In this document: piece by piece, positions 28,847 through 37,283 of the stretch
Numbering within the stretch: the stretch's first letter is position 1
Layout of the letters: each line of letters starts with the position of its first letter
From: Flavobacterium anseongense
Lineage (GTDB): Bacteria; Bacteroidota; Bacteroidia; Flavobacteriales; Flavobacteriaceae
Length of the DNA: 64,000 nt
NCBI RefSeq assembly: GCF_021608185.1
Contig: NZ_JAKIHN010000010.1
Span: 50,577 to 114,576 of the forward strand
Direction: 5' to 3'
Program-made: the position numbers and the translations under genes
Notes under the pieces: generated by a model
The model's input: only the letters and a program-made list of their open reading frames with translations
Told to the model about the DNA's origin: nothing
Databases searched by the model: none

Positions 28847-29290
28847 ATGAAAAAAAATCTATTCATCTCGTTCCAACCAATCAATTTATCTTTAGGTATT
28901 TTACTTGTCAGAGTTATCATTGGAGTTCTTATGGCTTTTTACGGGTATCAAAAACTCATAAATTTCGAAACTATGGCAGCTTCCGACTTTTGGGCTAAGG
29001 AAGTTAGCTTTCTGGGCATGACCGGAAAAACACCATTGGCACTGACCATTTTTGCTGAATTCTTCTGCAGTTTATTATTAATAGTTGGCTTATTTACCAG
29101 GCTGTCCTTAATTCCATTGCTTATCTGCATGGGATATATAATTGCCTTTACTGCCAAATTTGAAGTAATCTATTCAGGCGACAATGGTATTGAAGTCAAC
29201 AATGCTTTTGTGTATTTCGTAATTTATCTGGGTATTTATCTTACTGGTCCGGGAAATTATAGTTTGGATTATAAAATTGCCAATCGATAA
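28847..29290 (+). CDS. DoxX-family membrane protein
   Basis: This is a 147-aa inner membrane protein with four helices. It has the DoxX pattern LLVRVIIGVLMAFYGYQKL, LTIFAEFFCSLLLIVGLFTR and a final VYFVIYLGIYLTGPGNYSLD. The family is linked to redox or quinone-related membrane processes, but the function is poorly defined. It follows the methyltransferase gene by 39 bp on the same strand. Confidence 0.8.
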   Translation: MKKNLFISFQPINLSLGILLVRVIIGVLMAFYGYQKLINFETMAASDFWAKEVSFLGMTGKTPLALTIFAEFFCSLLLIVGLFTRLSLIPLLICMGYIIAFTAKFEVIYSGDNGIEVNNAFVYFVIYLGIYLTGPGNYSLDYKIANR

Positions 29291-29350
29291 CACAATTCAG
29301 TTGCACATCTCGTTTGTTATTTCTAATTTTAGGAATTGATTGAACATGCT

Positions 29351-31570
29351 ATGATTGAAATAGATTTAGAAGAAGAAAAAAAAGCTATTGCCCGAGAATA
29401 CAAGGAATTACTTCGGATAAGTTATCAAACCTTAACCGATTCTGATAAAAAACTCATTCGAAAAGCCTTTGATGTTGCCGTTGAAGCTCATAAAGACCAA
29501 CGTCGTAAATCGGGTGAAGCTTATATTTTTCACCCTATTGGCGTTGCCAAAATTGTAGCTTCTGAAATTGGTCTTGGTGCCACAAGCATAGCCGCTGCCT
29601 TGATGCATGATGTAGTTGAAGATACCGATGTAACTATTGAAGACATCGAAAAAAAATTCAATCCAAAAATTGCGCATTTGGTCGAAGGTCTGACCAAAAT
29701 TTCCCAGGTTAAAAAAGACATGAACATCTCGATGCAGGCGGAAAATTTCCGTAAAATGCTATTGACTTTAAATGATGATGTTCGTGTGATTTTGATTAAA
29801 ATCGCTGACCGTTTGCACAATATGCAGACAATGGATTCGATGCCCGACTACAAACAAGTAAAAATCGCATCGGAAACCTTATATATCTATGCTCCACTTG
29901 CGCATCGTTTGGGATTGTATAACATCAAAACGAAATTAGAAGACTTAGGTTTAAAATATACCGAGCCCGAAATTTACAAGGATATTGTCAGCAAAATAAA
30001 AGAAACCAAAGAAGAACAGGACGAATACATCAAAACGATTTCTGAAGTTTTAAAAAAATCCTTGGATACAGAAGGTGTTGAGTATACCATGAAAGGCCGA
30101 CCAAAATCTATCTATTCCATTCGAAGAAAAATGGCGGCACAAAACGTAACTTTTGATGAAGTCTATGACAAATTTGCCCTCCGAATTATATACAAATCCA
30201 ATCTTCACGACGAAAAATTCCTTGCCTGGAAAATTTATTCTATCGTTACTGATCATTATCGCCCAAGTCCAAGTCGTTTGCGCGACTGGATTTCGTCGCC
30301 AAAATCTACCGGTTATGAAGCCTTGCACATTACCGTCATGGGACCAAAAGGTCGTTGGGTAGAAATTCAGGTGCGAAGCGAACGCATGGATGAAATTGCA
30401 GAAAAAGGATATGCTGCACACTACAAATACAAACAAGGTGCTACTGAAGAAAGCGGTTTAGACACCTGGCTAAATCTTTTAAAAGAAGCTTTGGAAAGTT
30501 CAGAAACCAATGCGGTCGATTTTGTAGAAGATTTCAAAATGAATTTGTATGCCAAAGAAATCTTTGTCTTTACACCAAAAGGTGAAATCAAATCATTGCC
30601 CAAAGGAGCCACTTCGCTCGACTTCGCTTTCAGCATTCACTCCGAAATCGGAATTAAAACCCGCGGAACACGTGTTAACGGAAAATTAGTGCCTCTCAAT
30701 CATGAATTAAAAAGTGGTGATCAGGTTGAAATCATAACTTCTGTACATCAAAAACCAACGATAAACTGGCTGGATTATGTAACGACTTCGAGAGCTAAAA
30801 ATAAAATCAGAAACGTTCTCAACGAAAACACCAAGAAAATTGCCGAAGACGGAAGAGAGTTATTAACCCGAAAACTGAAGCATTTAAAAATTACCATCAA
30901 CGAAAATGTAGTCAATGAATTGGTGAACTATTTTAAGCTAAAAACCAGTTTAGATTTATTTTATCGCGCCGGAATTGGCTCTATAGAAAACCAACAACTC
31001 AAGGATTTTGCTGCTCAAAAAAGCAATACCCTGATGAATTTCTTCAAAAACAAAATCAAGCGTTCTCCGAATGCTAATCCGGAAGAAATTAACAAACCGG
31101 TATTGAACAGCAATTACGACATGCTCGTTTTTGGTCCGGAACAAGATAAACTCGATTATAAATTGTCTTCCTGTTGCAATCCAATTCCAGGTGATGATGT
31201 GTTCGGTTTTATTACGATCAACGAAGGTATAAAAGTGCACAAAAAAGATTGTCCGAATGCCATCGCATTACAGTCCAATTATGCATACCGAATTATGCTG
31301 GCCAAATGGATTGATTCCTCACAGCAAGAATTCAAAGCTGTTTTGAAAATTACGGGAATGGATAGTTTAGGATTAACCAATGAATTAACTAAAGTGATTT
31401 CAAATAATATGCATGTGAATATCCAGAGTATTTCCCTCAGCGGTGAAGCCGGAATGTTTTATGGACAAGTAGCCGTTATTGTTCAAAATAATGCGATTCT
31501 GAAAAAACTCATCGATAACATCAAAAAAATTGATGGTATTGATAAAGTCACGAGAGTTTATACGAATTAA
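29351..31570 (+). CDS. Bifunctional (p)ppGpp synthetase/hydrolase, RelA/SpoT family
   Basis: This is a 739-aa stringent response enzyme. The HD hydrolase domain has HPIGVAKIV and the metal-binding HD in AALMHDVVEDTD (about residue 86). The synthetase domain has KGRPKSIYSI, FALRIIY, the GYEALHITV substrate loop and EIQVRSERMD. A TGS domain (IFVFTPKGEIKSLPKGATSLDFAF) and a C-terminal ACT domain (GMDSLGLTNELTKVI) complete the usual order. Both catalytic sites look intact, so a bifunctional Rel is likely. The ATG at 29351 is chosen; the frame opens at a TTG five codons earlier. Confidence 0.92.
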   Translation: MIEIDLEEEKKAIAREYKELLRISYQTLTDSDKKLIRKAFDVAVEAHKDQRRKSGEAYIFHPIGVAKIVASEIGLGATSIAAALMHDVVEDTDVTIEDIEKKFNPKIAHLVEGLTKISQVKKDMNISMQAENFRKMLLTLNDDVRVILIKIADRLHNMQTMDSMPDYKQVKIASETLYIYAPLAHRLGLYNIKTKLEDLGLKYTEPEIYKDIVSKIKETKEEQDEYIKTISEVLKKSLDTEGVEYTMKGRPKSIYSIRRKMAAQNVTFDEVYDKFALRIIYKSNLHDEKFLAWKIYSIVTDHYRPSPSRLRDWISSPKSTGYEALHITVMGPKGRWVEIQVRSERMDEIAEKGYAAHYKYKQGATEESGLDTWLNLLKEALESSETNAVDFVEDFKMNLYAKEIFVFTPKGEIKSLPKGATSLDFAFSIHSEIGIKTRGTRVNGKLVPLNHELKSGDQVEIITSVHQKPTINWLDYVTTSRAKNKIRNVLNENTKKIAEDGRELLTRKLKHLKITINENVVNELVNYFKLKTSLDLFYRAGIGSIENQQLKDFAAQKSNTLMNFFKNKIKRSPNANPEEINKPVLNSNYDMLVFGPEQDKLDYKLSSCCNPIPGDDVFGFITINEGIKVHKKDCPNAIALQSNYAYRIMLAKWIDSSQQEFKAVLKITGMDSLGLTNELTKVISNNMHVNIQSISLSGEAGMFYGQVAVIVQNNAILKKLIDNIKKIDGIDKVTRVYTN

Positions 31571-31593
31571 GTTTGAGTTATAAACTTTAAAAC

Positions 31594-31624
31594 TTTGCCA
31601 CTTAAAACAAAAAAATTACCTTTG
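31594..31624 (+). promoter_or_regulatory. Bacteroidota-type promoter for the Fur-family gene
   Basis: TTTG (31594-31597), then 19 bp, then TACCTTTG (31617-31624) match the TTTG-N19-TAnnTTTG consensus exactly. The start codon lies only four bases past the -7 box, so the message is probably leaderless or nearly so. Confidence 0.7.
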
Positions 31625-31628
31625 CCAC

Positions 31629-32081
31629 ATGACACTAATTGCATCAGATAATACTAAAAATCAAGAGACCGTAAAAAACGTTTTTACACTCTATCTTGAA
31701 AACAAAGGTCACCGCAAAACACCTGAACGCTATGCTATTCTTCAGGAAATTTATGATAGTTCAGAGCATTTCGATATCGAGAATTTGTATATTAAAATGA
31801 AAAACAAAAACTATCGCGTGTCACGTGCTACCTTGTACAATACCATCGAACTTTTATTAGATTGTGGTTTGGTGCGCAAACATCAGTTTGGACAAAATCA
31901 GGCGCATTATGAGAAATCGTATTTCGACAAACAACACGATCATATCATCATGACCGATAGCGGCGAAGTAATTGAGTTTTGTGACCCACGCATCCAAACT
32001 ATTAAACAAACCATCGAAGAAATATTTGGGATTGAAATCCATAACCACTCGTTGTATTTCTACGCGAATAAGAAAGAATAA
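31629..32081 (+). CDS. Fur-family transcriptional regulator
   Basis: This 150-aa protein has the Fur winged helix ([16 protein letters not shown], and recognition helix [18 protein letters not shown]) and the dimerisation/metal domain ([33 protein letters not shown]). It would bind DNA in response to a divalent metal or peroxide. The C-terminal CxxC zinc pairs of classical Fur are missing, leaving only two separate cysteines. Fur, Zur and PerR cannot be separated by sequence alone. A consensus promoter sits immediately upstream. Confidence 0.88.
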   Translation: MTLIASDNTKNQETVKNVFTLYLENKGHRKTPERYAILQEIYDSSEHFDIENLYIKMKNKNYRVSRATLYNTIELLLDCGLVRKHQFGQNQAHYEKSYFDKQHDHIIMTDSGEVIEFCDPRIQTIKQTIEEIFGIEIHNHSLYFYANKKE

Positions 32082-32097
32082 TTTAATACCCTTTTTG

Positions 32098-32982
32098 ATG
32101 AAAAAATTTACGTTTTTACTGCTGATGTTTGTCAATGTTGGCTTTACGCAAATTACTTTTTTCAATTACCTCAACTACACTTCTGAATGGAGACAATACC
32201 GTGGTGGTTTGGGAGAAACGGGTTATAATACTTATTATTTAGACGGAGATCAAACTTTTGGGTCTATCACTTATTACAATTTTTACAGAAGTGAACACAA
32301 AATAGAAACCAACATTTACTTTGGAGGTACAACCATTACCGATACAGTATATGGACCAGGTTACCTCAGAGAGGATAGCAATGGTAAATTTTGGTTTTAT
32401 GATCCTGAAACTAATACTGAAACTTTGTGGTTCGATAATCAACCGGTTATAAACGCTAACATTGGTGATACATATAACTTTACTGGAGCTAACTGTGTCA
32501 TTGAAAATATTGTAAATTATCCTCTAGGTTCACGGACACTGAAAAGAATTTGCGGACAATATACAACTGGATGTACCGGAAGTATGGAAGGTGTCGGTGA
32601 TATTGGTATGGTATGCAGTGCCGGTTATGAATTTACAAGCTATATGGCTTGTTATACTAAAGACGGAAACACCATATCATTTGGTAATTCCGATTGTAGT
32701 TTATATCCTGTCCCAAACAGGTCCAGCTTAAGTATTATCGAAAATACCGAAAATACTTTTGCGGTTTTCCCGAATCCTTCCAATGGAGTTTTTAACATAG
32801 TAACAAATTGGGATAACTCAGAAAAGAAATATTCAATTACAAACCTTGTCGGTTTAGTAGTAAAAAAAGGATACTTAAATAATACCATGTCTATTGATTT
32901 GTCAGATGTCTCCAGTGGTGTTTACATTCTGAACATCACTAACAATATTGGTATGGTAACCAAAAAAATTATAAAACAATAA
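32098..32982 (+). CDS. Secreted protein with T9SS type-A sorting domain
   Basis: This is a 294-aa exported protein with a signal peptide about 1-18 (FLLLMFVNVGFTQI), a middle beta-rich region with several cysteines (NCVIEN, RICGQYTTGCTGS, GMVCSAGYE, NSDCS), and a C-terminal type-A domain from about 215. That domain has FAVFPNPSNGVFNIV, YSITNLVGLVVKKG, DLSDVSSGVYILNI and KKIIKQ. The frame is open upstream to 31972, but that part overlaps the Fur gene; the ATG at 32098 gives the signal peptide. The middle domain is not recognised. Confidence 0.85.
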   Translation: MKKFTFLLLMFVNVGFTQITFFNYLNYTSEWRQYRGGLGETGYNTYYLDGDQTFGSITYYNFYRSEHKIETNIYFGGTTITDTVYGPGYLREDSNGKFWFYDPETNTETLWFDNQPVINANIGDTYNFTGANCVIENIVNYPLGSRTLKRICGQYTTGCTGSMEGVGDIGMVCSAGYEFTSYMACYTKDGNTISFGNSDCSLYPVPNRSSLSIIENTENTFAVFPNPSNGVFNIVTNWDNSEKKYSITNLVGLVVKKGYLNNTMSIDLSDVSSGVYILNITNNIGMVTKKIIKQ

Positions 32983-33001
32983 TACAACAACACAACACAC
33001 A

Positions 33002-34273
33002 ATGACTGTAGATTTACTACTCGGATTGCAATGGGGCGACGAAGGAAAAGGAAAAATCGTAGACGTTCTTACCTCAAAATATGACATCATCGCTAGATTT
33101 CAGGGCGGACCAAATGCCGGACACACTTTAGAATTTGACGGAATCAAACATGTTTTAAGAACCATTCCTTCGGGTATTTTTCATGGTAACAACATCAACC
33201 TTATCGGAAACGGTGTCGTGATTGACCCGGTAGTTTTCAAAAGTGAGATTGATGGTTTGGCTAAATTCAATCTTGATTTGAAATCAAAATTGTTTATTTC
33301 AAGAAAAGCACATTTGATTTTACCTACGCATCGTTTGCTTGACGCAGCTTCTGAAATTGCCAAAGGCAAAGGCAAAATTGGTTCGACGCTAAAAGGTATT
33401 GGGCCGACCTATATGGACAAAACCGGTAGAAACGGAATCCGTGTAGGCGATATTGAATTAGCTGATTTTGAAGAACGTTACAGAGCATTAGCCGACAAAC
33501 ACGAATCGATGATTGCTTTTTATGGTGTGGAACTTCAATACAATTTAGCTGAACTGGAAAAAGAATTTTTTGAAGCAATTGAAGACTTAAAGAAATTGGA
33601 TTTCATTGACAGCGAAGAATATTTGGCACAAGCCCAAAAAGCAGGAAAATCAATCCTATGTGAAGGCGCACAAGGCTCGTTACTGGATGTTGACTTTGGA
33701 ACCTATCCGTTTGTAACTTCATCTAATACAACTGCAGCTGGTGCTTGTACCGGTTTAGGAATCGCACCAAATAAAATCAAAGAAGTTTTCGGAATTTTTA
33801 AGGCCTATACGACTCGTGTTGGTTCGGGACCATTTCCTACTGAAGATTTTGACGAGGCAGGCGATGTTATGGCAAAAGTAGGTAACGAGTTTGGTTCAGT
33901 TACCGGAAGAAAAAGACGCTGTGGCTGGTTAGATTTGGTAGCGTTGAAATATGCTGTACAAATAAACGGCGTAACCCAACTGATGATGATGAAAGGCGAT
34001 GTGCTTTCGGGCTTTGAAACTTTGAAAGTGTGTACAGGTTACACTTATAAAGGCGAAGTAATTCATCATTTACCCTACAATATCGAAGAAGAAAACATCA
34101 AGCCAATTTACACCGAATTTAAAGGCTGGAAACAGGATTTAACAGGTTTGACCTCTTTTGAAAGTTTACCAAAAGAACTAAAAGACTACATCGAGTTTAT
34201 AGAACGTGAGCTAGAAGTACCGATAAAAATTGTCTCTGTTGGACCTGATAGAAAGCAAACGATAACAAGATAA
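33002..34273 (+). CDS. purA: Adenylosuccinate synthetase
   Basis: This is a 423-aa enzyme joining IMP and aspartate with GTP in the first dedicated step of AMP synthesis. The P-loop QWGDEGKGK is at 10-18, with catalytic Asp13. GPNAGHTLEF, GIGPTYMDKTGRNGIRVGD and the late GRKRRCGWLDLVAL block follow in the usual order. Length is normal. It follows the T9SS gene by 19 bp and ends in a strong terminator. Confidence 0.96.
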   Translation: MTVDLLLGLQWGDEGKGKIVDVLTSKYDIIARFQGGPNAGHTLEFDGIKHVLRTIPSGIFHGNNINLIGNGVVIDPVVFKSEIDGLAKFNLDLKSKLFISRKAHLILPTHRLLDAASEIAKGKGKIGSTLKGIGPTYMDKTGRNGIRVGDIELADFEERYRALADKHESMIAFYGVELQYNLAELEKEFFEAIEDLKKLDFIDSEEYLAQAQKAGKSILCEGAQGSLLDVDFGTYPFVTSSNTTAAGACTGLGIAPNKIKEVFGIFKAYTTRVGSGPFPTEDFDEAGDVMAKVGNEFGSVTGRKRRCGWLDLVALKYAVQINGVTQLMMMKGDVLSGFETLKVCTGYTYKGEVIHHLPYNIEEENIKPIYTEFKGWKQDLTGLTSFESLPKELKDYIEFIERELEVPIKIVSVGPDRKQTITR

Positions 34274-34278
34274 AAATG

Positions 34279-34308
34279 AAACCCTTTCAGTGATGAGAGG
34301 GTTTTTTA
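34279..34308 (+). terminator. Rho-independent terminator after purA
   Basis: AAACCCTTTCA pairs with TGAGAGGGTTT (one wobble) around GTGA and is followed by a T run, 6 bp after the stop. Confidence 0.85.
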
Positions 34309-34368
34309 TTTAAATTAACTGGCGATTTTTTCATAATTTAGTAATAGCATAAACTAAAATCAATACCG

Positions 34369-34746
34369 ATGAATGATTATGAAAAAAAAACATCGCTTAC
34401 CCTTAGTGTAGTAGAAAATTTCAATACGGCCTTTAACAATCATGATGTTGAGGCGGTTATGAATTTAATGACCGAAGATTGTGTATTTGAAAATACGGCA
34501 CCAATGCCCGATGGCACCCGTTTGGAAGGTGCTGCAGCGGTGCGCGAATTCTGGGAAAAGTTTTTTACAAACAGTCCGGATGCTCATTTTGAAGCCGAAG
34601 AAATTTTTGCAGCAGGAAACCGCTGTATCGTCCGATGGATTTACCGCAAAATGAAAGACGGACAACCCTGGCATTTACGAGGTGTGGATGTTTTTAAGAT
34701 AGTTGACGGCAAAGTGGCAGAAAAACTGGCGTATGTAAAAGGATGA
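34369..34746 (+). CDS. SnoaL/NTF2-like protein
   Basis: This is a 125-aa alpha+beta cone-fold protein: VVENFNTAFNNHDVEAVMNLMTEDCVFENT, then AAAVREFWEKFF and WHLRGVDVFKIVDGKVAEKLAYVKG. This is the common SnoaL_2 layout, in which a ketosteroid-isomerase-like pocket binds a small molecule. No catalytic role can be assigned. It lies 34 bp before a DUF3788-like gene and may be co-transcribed with it. Confidence 0.8.
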   Translation: MNDYEKKTSLTLSVVENFNTAFNNHDVEAVMNLMTEDCVFENTAPMPDGTRLEGAAAVREFWEKFFTNSPDAHFEAEEIFAAGNRCIVRWIYRKMKDGQPWHLRGVDVFKIVDGKVAEKLAYVKG

Positions 34747-34780
34747 TAAAAGAAGGAATCAAGTTTTAATAACCCCAAAA

Positions 34781-35197
34781 ATGAAAAGTATATTTATTGA
34801 CAAAAATAATGAGCCTACATTGGACGATTTAAAAAAAGGTTTAGGCAATACATTTGATATTTGGACAAACTTTGAAGCATTTGCTATAAAAAACTATCCT
34901 AATGCAAAAGCAGAATGGAATTTTTCAGGAGAAAAATTTGGATGGAGCTATAGAGTAAAAGATGCTAAAAGGGTTTTAATTTATTTACTTCCGAGAGATA
35001 ATTTCTTTAAAACTGCATTTGTTTTTGGACAGAAAGCAACCGAACAGATTTTTGAAAGTGATATTTCTGAAGTTATAAAACAAGAACTTAAAGCAGCTAA
35101 GGTTTATGCTGAAGGAAGAGGAATTAGGATTGAGGTTAGAGATAAATCAAATCTTGAGGATATCCAAAAGATGATCAAAATTAAAATTATGAATTAG
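34781..35197 (+). CDS. DUF3788-like protein
   Basis: This 138-aa cytosolic protein carries NAKAEWNFSGEKFGWSYRVK, VLIYLLPRDNFFKTAFVFG and AEGRGIRIEVRDKSNLEDI, which fit the DUF3788 family (YdhG-like substrate-binding fold). The function is unknown. The ATG at 34781 follows AACCCCAAAA with no clear ribosome-binding site, as is usual in this phylum. Confidence 0.65.
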   Translation: MKSIFIDKNNEPTLDDLKKGLGNTFDIWTNFEAFAIKNYPNAKAEWNFSGEKFGWSYRVKDAKRVLIYLLPRDNFFKTAFVFGQKATEQIFESDISEVIKQELKAAKVYAEGRGIRIEVRDKSNLEDIQKMIKIKIMN

Positions 35198-35248
35198 GTT
35201 TAAGCAAAACTAAATAACTAGCCATAAAAAGAAAATAAATCACAAAAG

Positions 35249-35276
35249 AAAACCCTTTCATCACTGAAAGGGTTTT
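35249..35276. terminator. Bidirectional terminator between DUF3788 gene and amylase
   Basis: A perfect 12-bp stem, AAAACCCTTTCA with TGAAAGGGTTTT, has a 4-nt loop. It sits between two convergent stops. Confidence 0.88.
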
Positions 35277-35281
35277 CCTTT

Positions 35282-37153
35282 TTAAAGCTTAAATATAAAA
35301 CTCTCGCTCGGCTTCACACTCAACCGTATAGTTCCTTTACCATCCGTTACTTTTAGTTGTGCTGTACTTCCGTAGAGTTGGTCTTTTACGTCGTATAATC
35401 CGTCTTTGATGCTCCAGGTTTTGATAACTTCTTCTGGAACTATTAACTCAAAATCGCTGGTAGTTACCCAAGAGAAATTGACTACAACAATCAATTTTTC
35501 TTTGGCTGTCCAACGCACATAGGAATACATTCCCGGACCATAGCGTTTGGTTTCATTACGGTTAATCGTTTGTATTTCTTTGAACTTGCCTGTCAGGGCA
35601 TCGCTATATAAAGTGAAGTTTAGTAAACGTTTATAGAAATCGCGTAAGTCAGCTTCGCTTTTTGATAATTGTCCGCCATCAAATTTACCATCGTTCATCC
35701 ATCGCTGGTGATGCGGAACGCCAACATAATCAAAGATAGAGGTACGCGAATGGGTTCCGAAACCACCATTTTCTTTTCCGTCCTCGCCTACTTCTTGTCC
35801 AAAATAAATCATCGTTGGAGAAGAGCTAATCGTTGCCGAAACAACCATCAATGGTTTCCCTTTTTCGGGAGTTCCTGCAAATTCGGGACTTGCCAAACGC
35901 TGCTCATCGTGATTATCCAAAAAGTGTAGCATATGATGCTCAATATCGGCCATGCCTTCCTGAATTTCGCTAAGTGGTTCAGGTAAAGCTTCTCCTTTAA
36001 TGATTGCTTTTAAATGATCATAAGTTTCTACTTTGTCATACAGATAATCCATTTTTCCTAGGTTAATATAGTTTCTGTATTCTTTCGGATTATAAACCTC
36101 AGCCAATAAAAATGCTTTCGGATTCTTCATCTTGATAGCCGAATTCATATAACTCCAAAACTCATAAGGCACCATTTCGGCCATATCATAACGAAAACCA
36201 TCCACGCCTTTTGCTGTCCAATACAAAGCAATATCACGAAATTTTTTCCATGAACTTGGCACATCTTTATCTTTCCAAAACTCATAATGCGCTTTGCAGT
36301 CTTTTTTGTCAAATCCTTCAGGCAACTCAGGAAAATCTTTCGAACCATCAGGTTTGATGCCATAATTTACTTTTACGGTTTCATACCAATCGTTGATATC
36401 CGGCTTGGCTTCGCGCGAACCGTTGCCTGTCCATTTTGCAGGAAACTCGGAAAACTTACCATCAATTAAAGGATTTTGTTCACCATTTAAAGGTTTGTAT
36501 GTTGGCGAAGTTGGTACTTCAAAGGCTTTTCCCGGTATGTAATAGAAGTTATTATTGCGGGCATATTCCACGGAAGTGTCATCATCGGCACCAAAATCGC
36601 GAACGCCTTTCGGGTTGCTTAAGCTATGATAATTTCGGGCAATGTGATTTGGCACTATATCAATAATAACTTTTAATCCATTCTTATGTGTTCGTGCAAT
36701 TAATGCTTCAAATTCTTCTAATCGTTTGGCTGGGTCAACTGCTAAATCAGGATTTACATTATAATAATCTTTAACAGCATAAGGAGAACCGGCACGACCT
36801 TTTACTACATCAGGATCATCATTGGATATGCCGTATTTTGTATAATCTCTGATAACATCATGATGCGGAACACCTGTGTACCAAATATAAGTCACACCCA
36901 GTTTCTTTATTTCCTGCAAGGCTTTATCTGTAAAATCATTGAATTTCCCAACACCATTTTCTTCAATCGTTCCCCAAGGTTTGTTGGTGGTATTTTTGTT
37001 TCCGAACAAGCGGGTAAAAACTTGATAGACTACATCTTTTTTTGGTGTGGTAATTACTTTGAATTTGGCAGGCATAGTGGTCTTTTTTTGAGCAATCGTC
37101 GTGTTAGCAATAACACAACTCATAATAACAGCAAATGTTAAACTTGTTTTCAT
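35282..37153 (-). CDS. Secreted alpha-amylase family (GH13) glycosidase
   Basis: This is a 623-aa exported protein with a signal peptide about 1-21 (ANTTIAQ). The GH13 barrel has all four conserved regions: DIVPNH (165-170), GFRYDMAEM with nucleophile Asp323, AEVYNP with acid/base Glu352, and FLDNHDEQR with transition-state Asp416. A C-terminal beta-sandwich domain follows (about 530-623). It should cut alpha-1,4-glucans in the periplasm or outside the cell. No SusC/SusD-like genes are beside it, so it is not part of a visible starch utilisation locus. Confidence 0.9.
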   Translation of the reverse strand: MKTSLTFAVIMSCVIANTTIAQKKTTMPAKFKVITTPKKDVVYQVFTRLFGNKNTTNKPWGTIEENGVGKFNDFTDKALQEIKKLGVTYIWYTGVPHHDVIRDYTKYGISNDDPDVVKGRAGSPYAVKDYYNVNPDLAVDPAKRLEEFEALIARTHKNGLKVIIDIVPNHIARNYHSLSNPKGVRDFGADDDTSVEYARNNNFYYIPGKAFEVPTSPTYKPLNGEQNPLIDGKFSEFPAKWTGNGSREAKPDINDWYETVKVNYGIKPDGSKDFPELPEGFDKKDCKAHYEFWKDKDVPSSWKKFRDIALYWTAKGVDGFRYDMAEMVPYEFWSYMNSAIKMKNPKAFLLAEVYNPKEYRNYINLGKMDYLYDKVETYDHLKAIIKGEALPEPLSEIQEGMADIEHHMLHFLDNHDEQRLASPEFAGTPEKGKPLMVVSATISSSPTMIYFGQEVGEDGKENGGFGTHSRTSIFDYVGVPHHQRWMNDGKFDGGQLSKSEADLRDFYKRLLNFTLYSDALTGKFKEIQTINRNETKRYGPGMYSYVRWTAKEKLIVVVNFSWVTTSDFELIVPEEVIKTWSIKDGLYDVKDQLYGSTAQLKVTDGKGTIRLSVKPSESFIFKL

Positions 37154-37194
37154 ACTTACTTCCGACTTAAAATAGGTTCAATAAGTCGTAACAA

Positions 37195-37202
37195 CAAATA
37201 TA
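37195..37202 (-). promoter_or_regulatory. Putative amylase -7 box
   Basis: TATATTTG on the minus strand, about 42 bp upstream of the amylase ATG, matches TAnnTTTG. No clear -33 box is seen. Confidence 0.35.
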
Positions 37203-37258
37203 GAAATATAAGTAACATAAATAATTCTTAATAACCATTTTCATTGTTTCTAATTTCC

Positions 37259-37266
37259 TAAATTTG
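37259..37266 (+). promoter_or_regulatory. Putative -7 box for the OstA-like gene
   Basis: TAAATTTG matches TAnnTTTG. The TTG start follows 18 bp later, so the 5' leader would be only about ten bases. This supports translation from that TTG. Confidence 0.35.
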
Positions 37267-37283
37267 GACCAAATATATTTTCA

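Noticed and set aside
31972..32097. N-terminal extension of the type-A T9SS protein
   Set aside because: It overlaps the Fur-family coding region in another frame and would hide the signal peptide that begins at the ATG at 32098.
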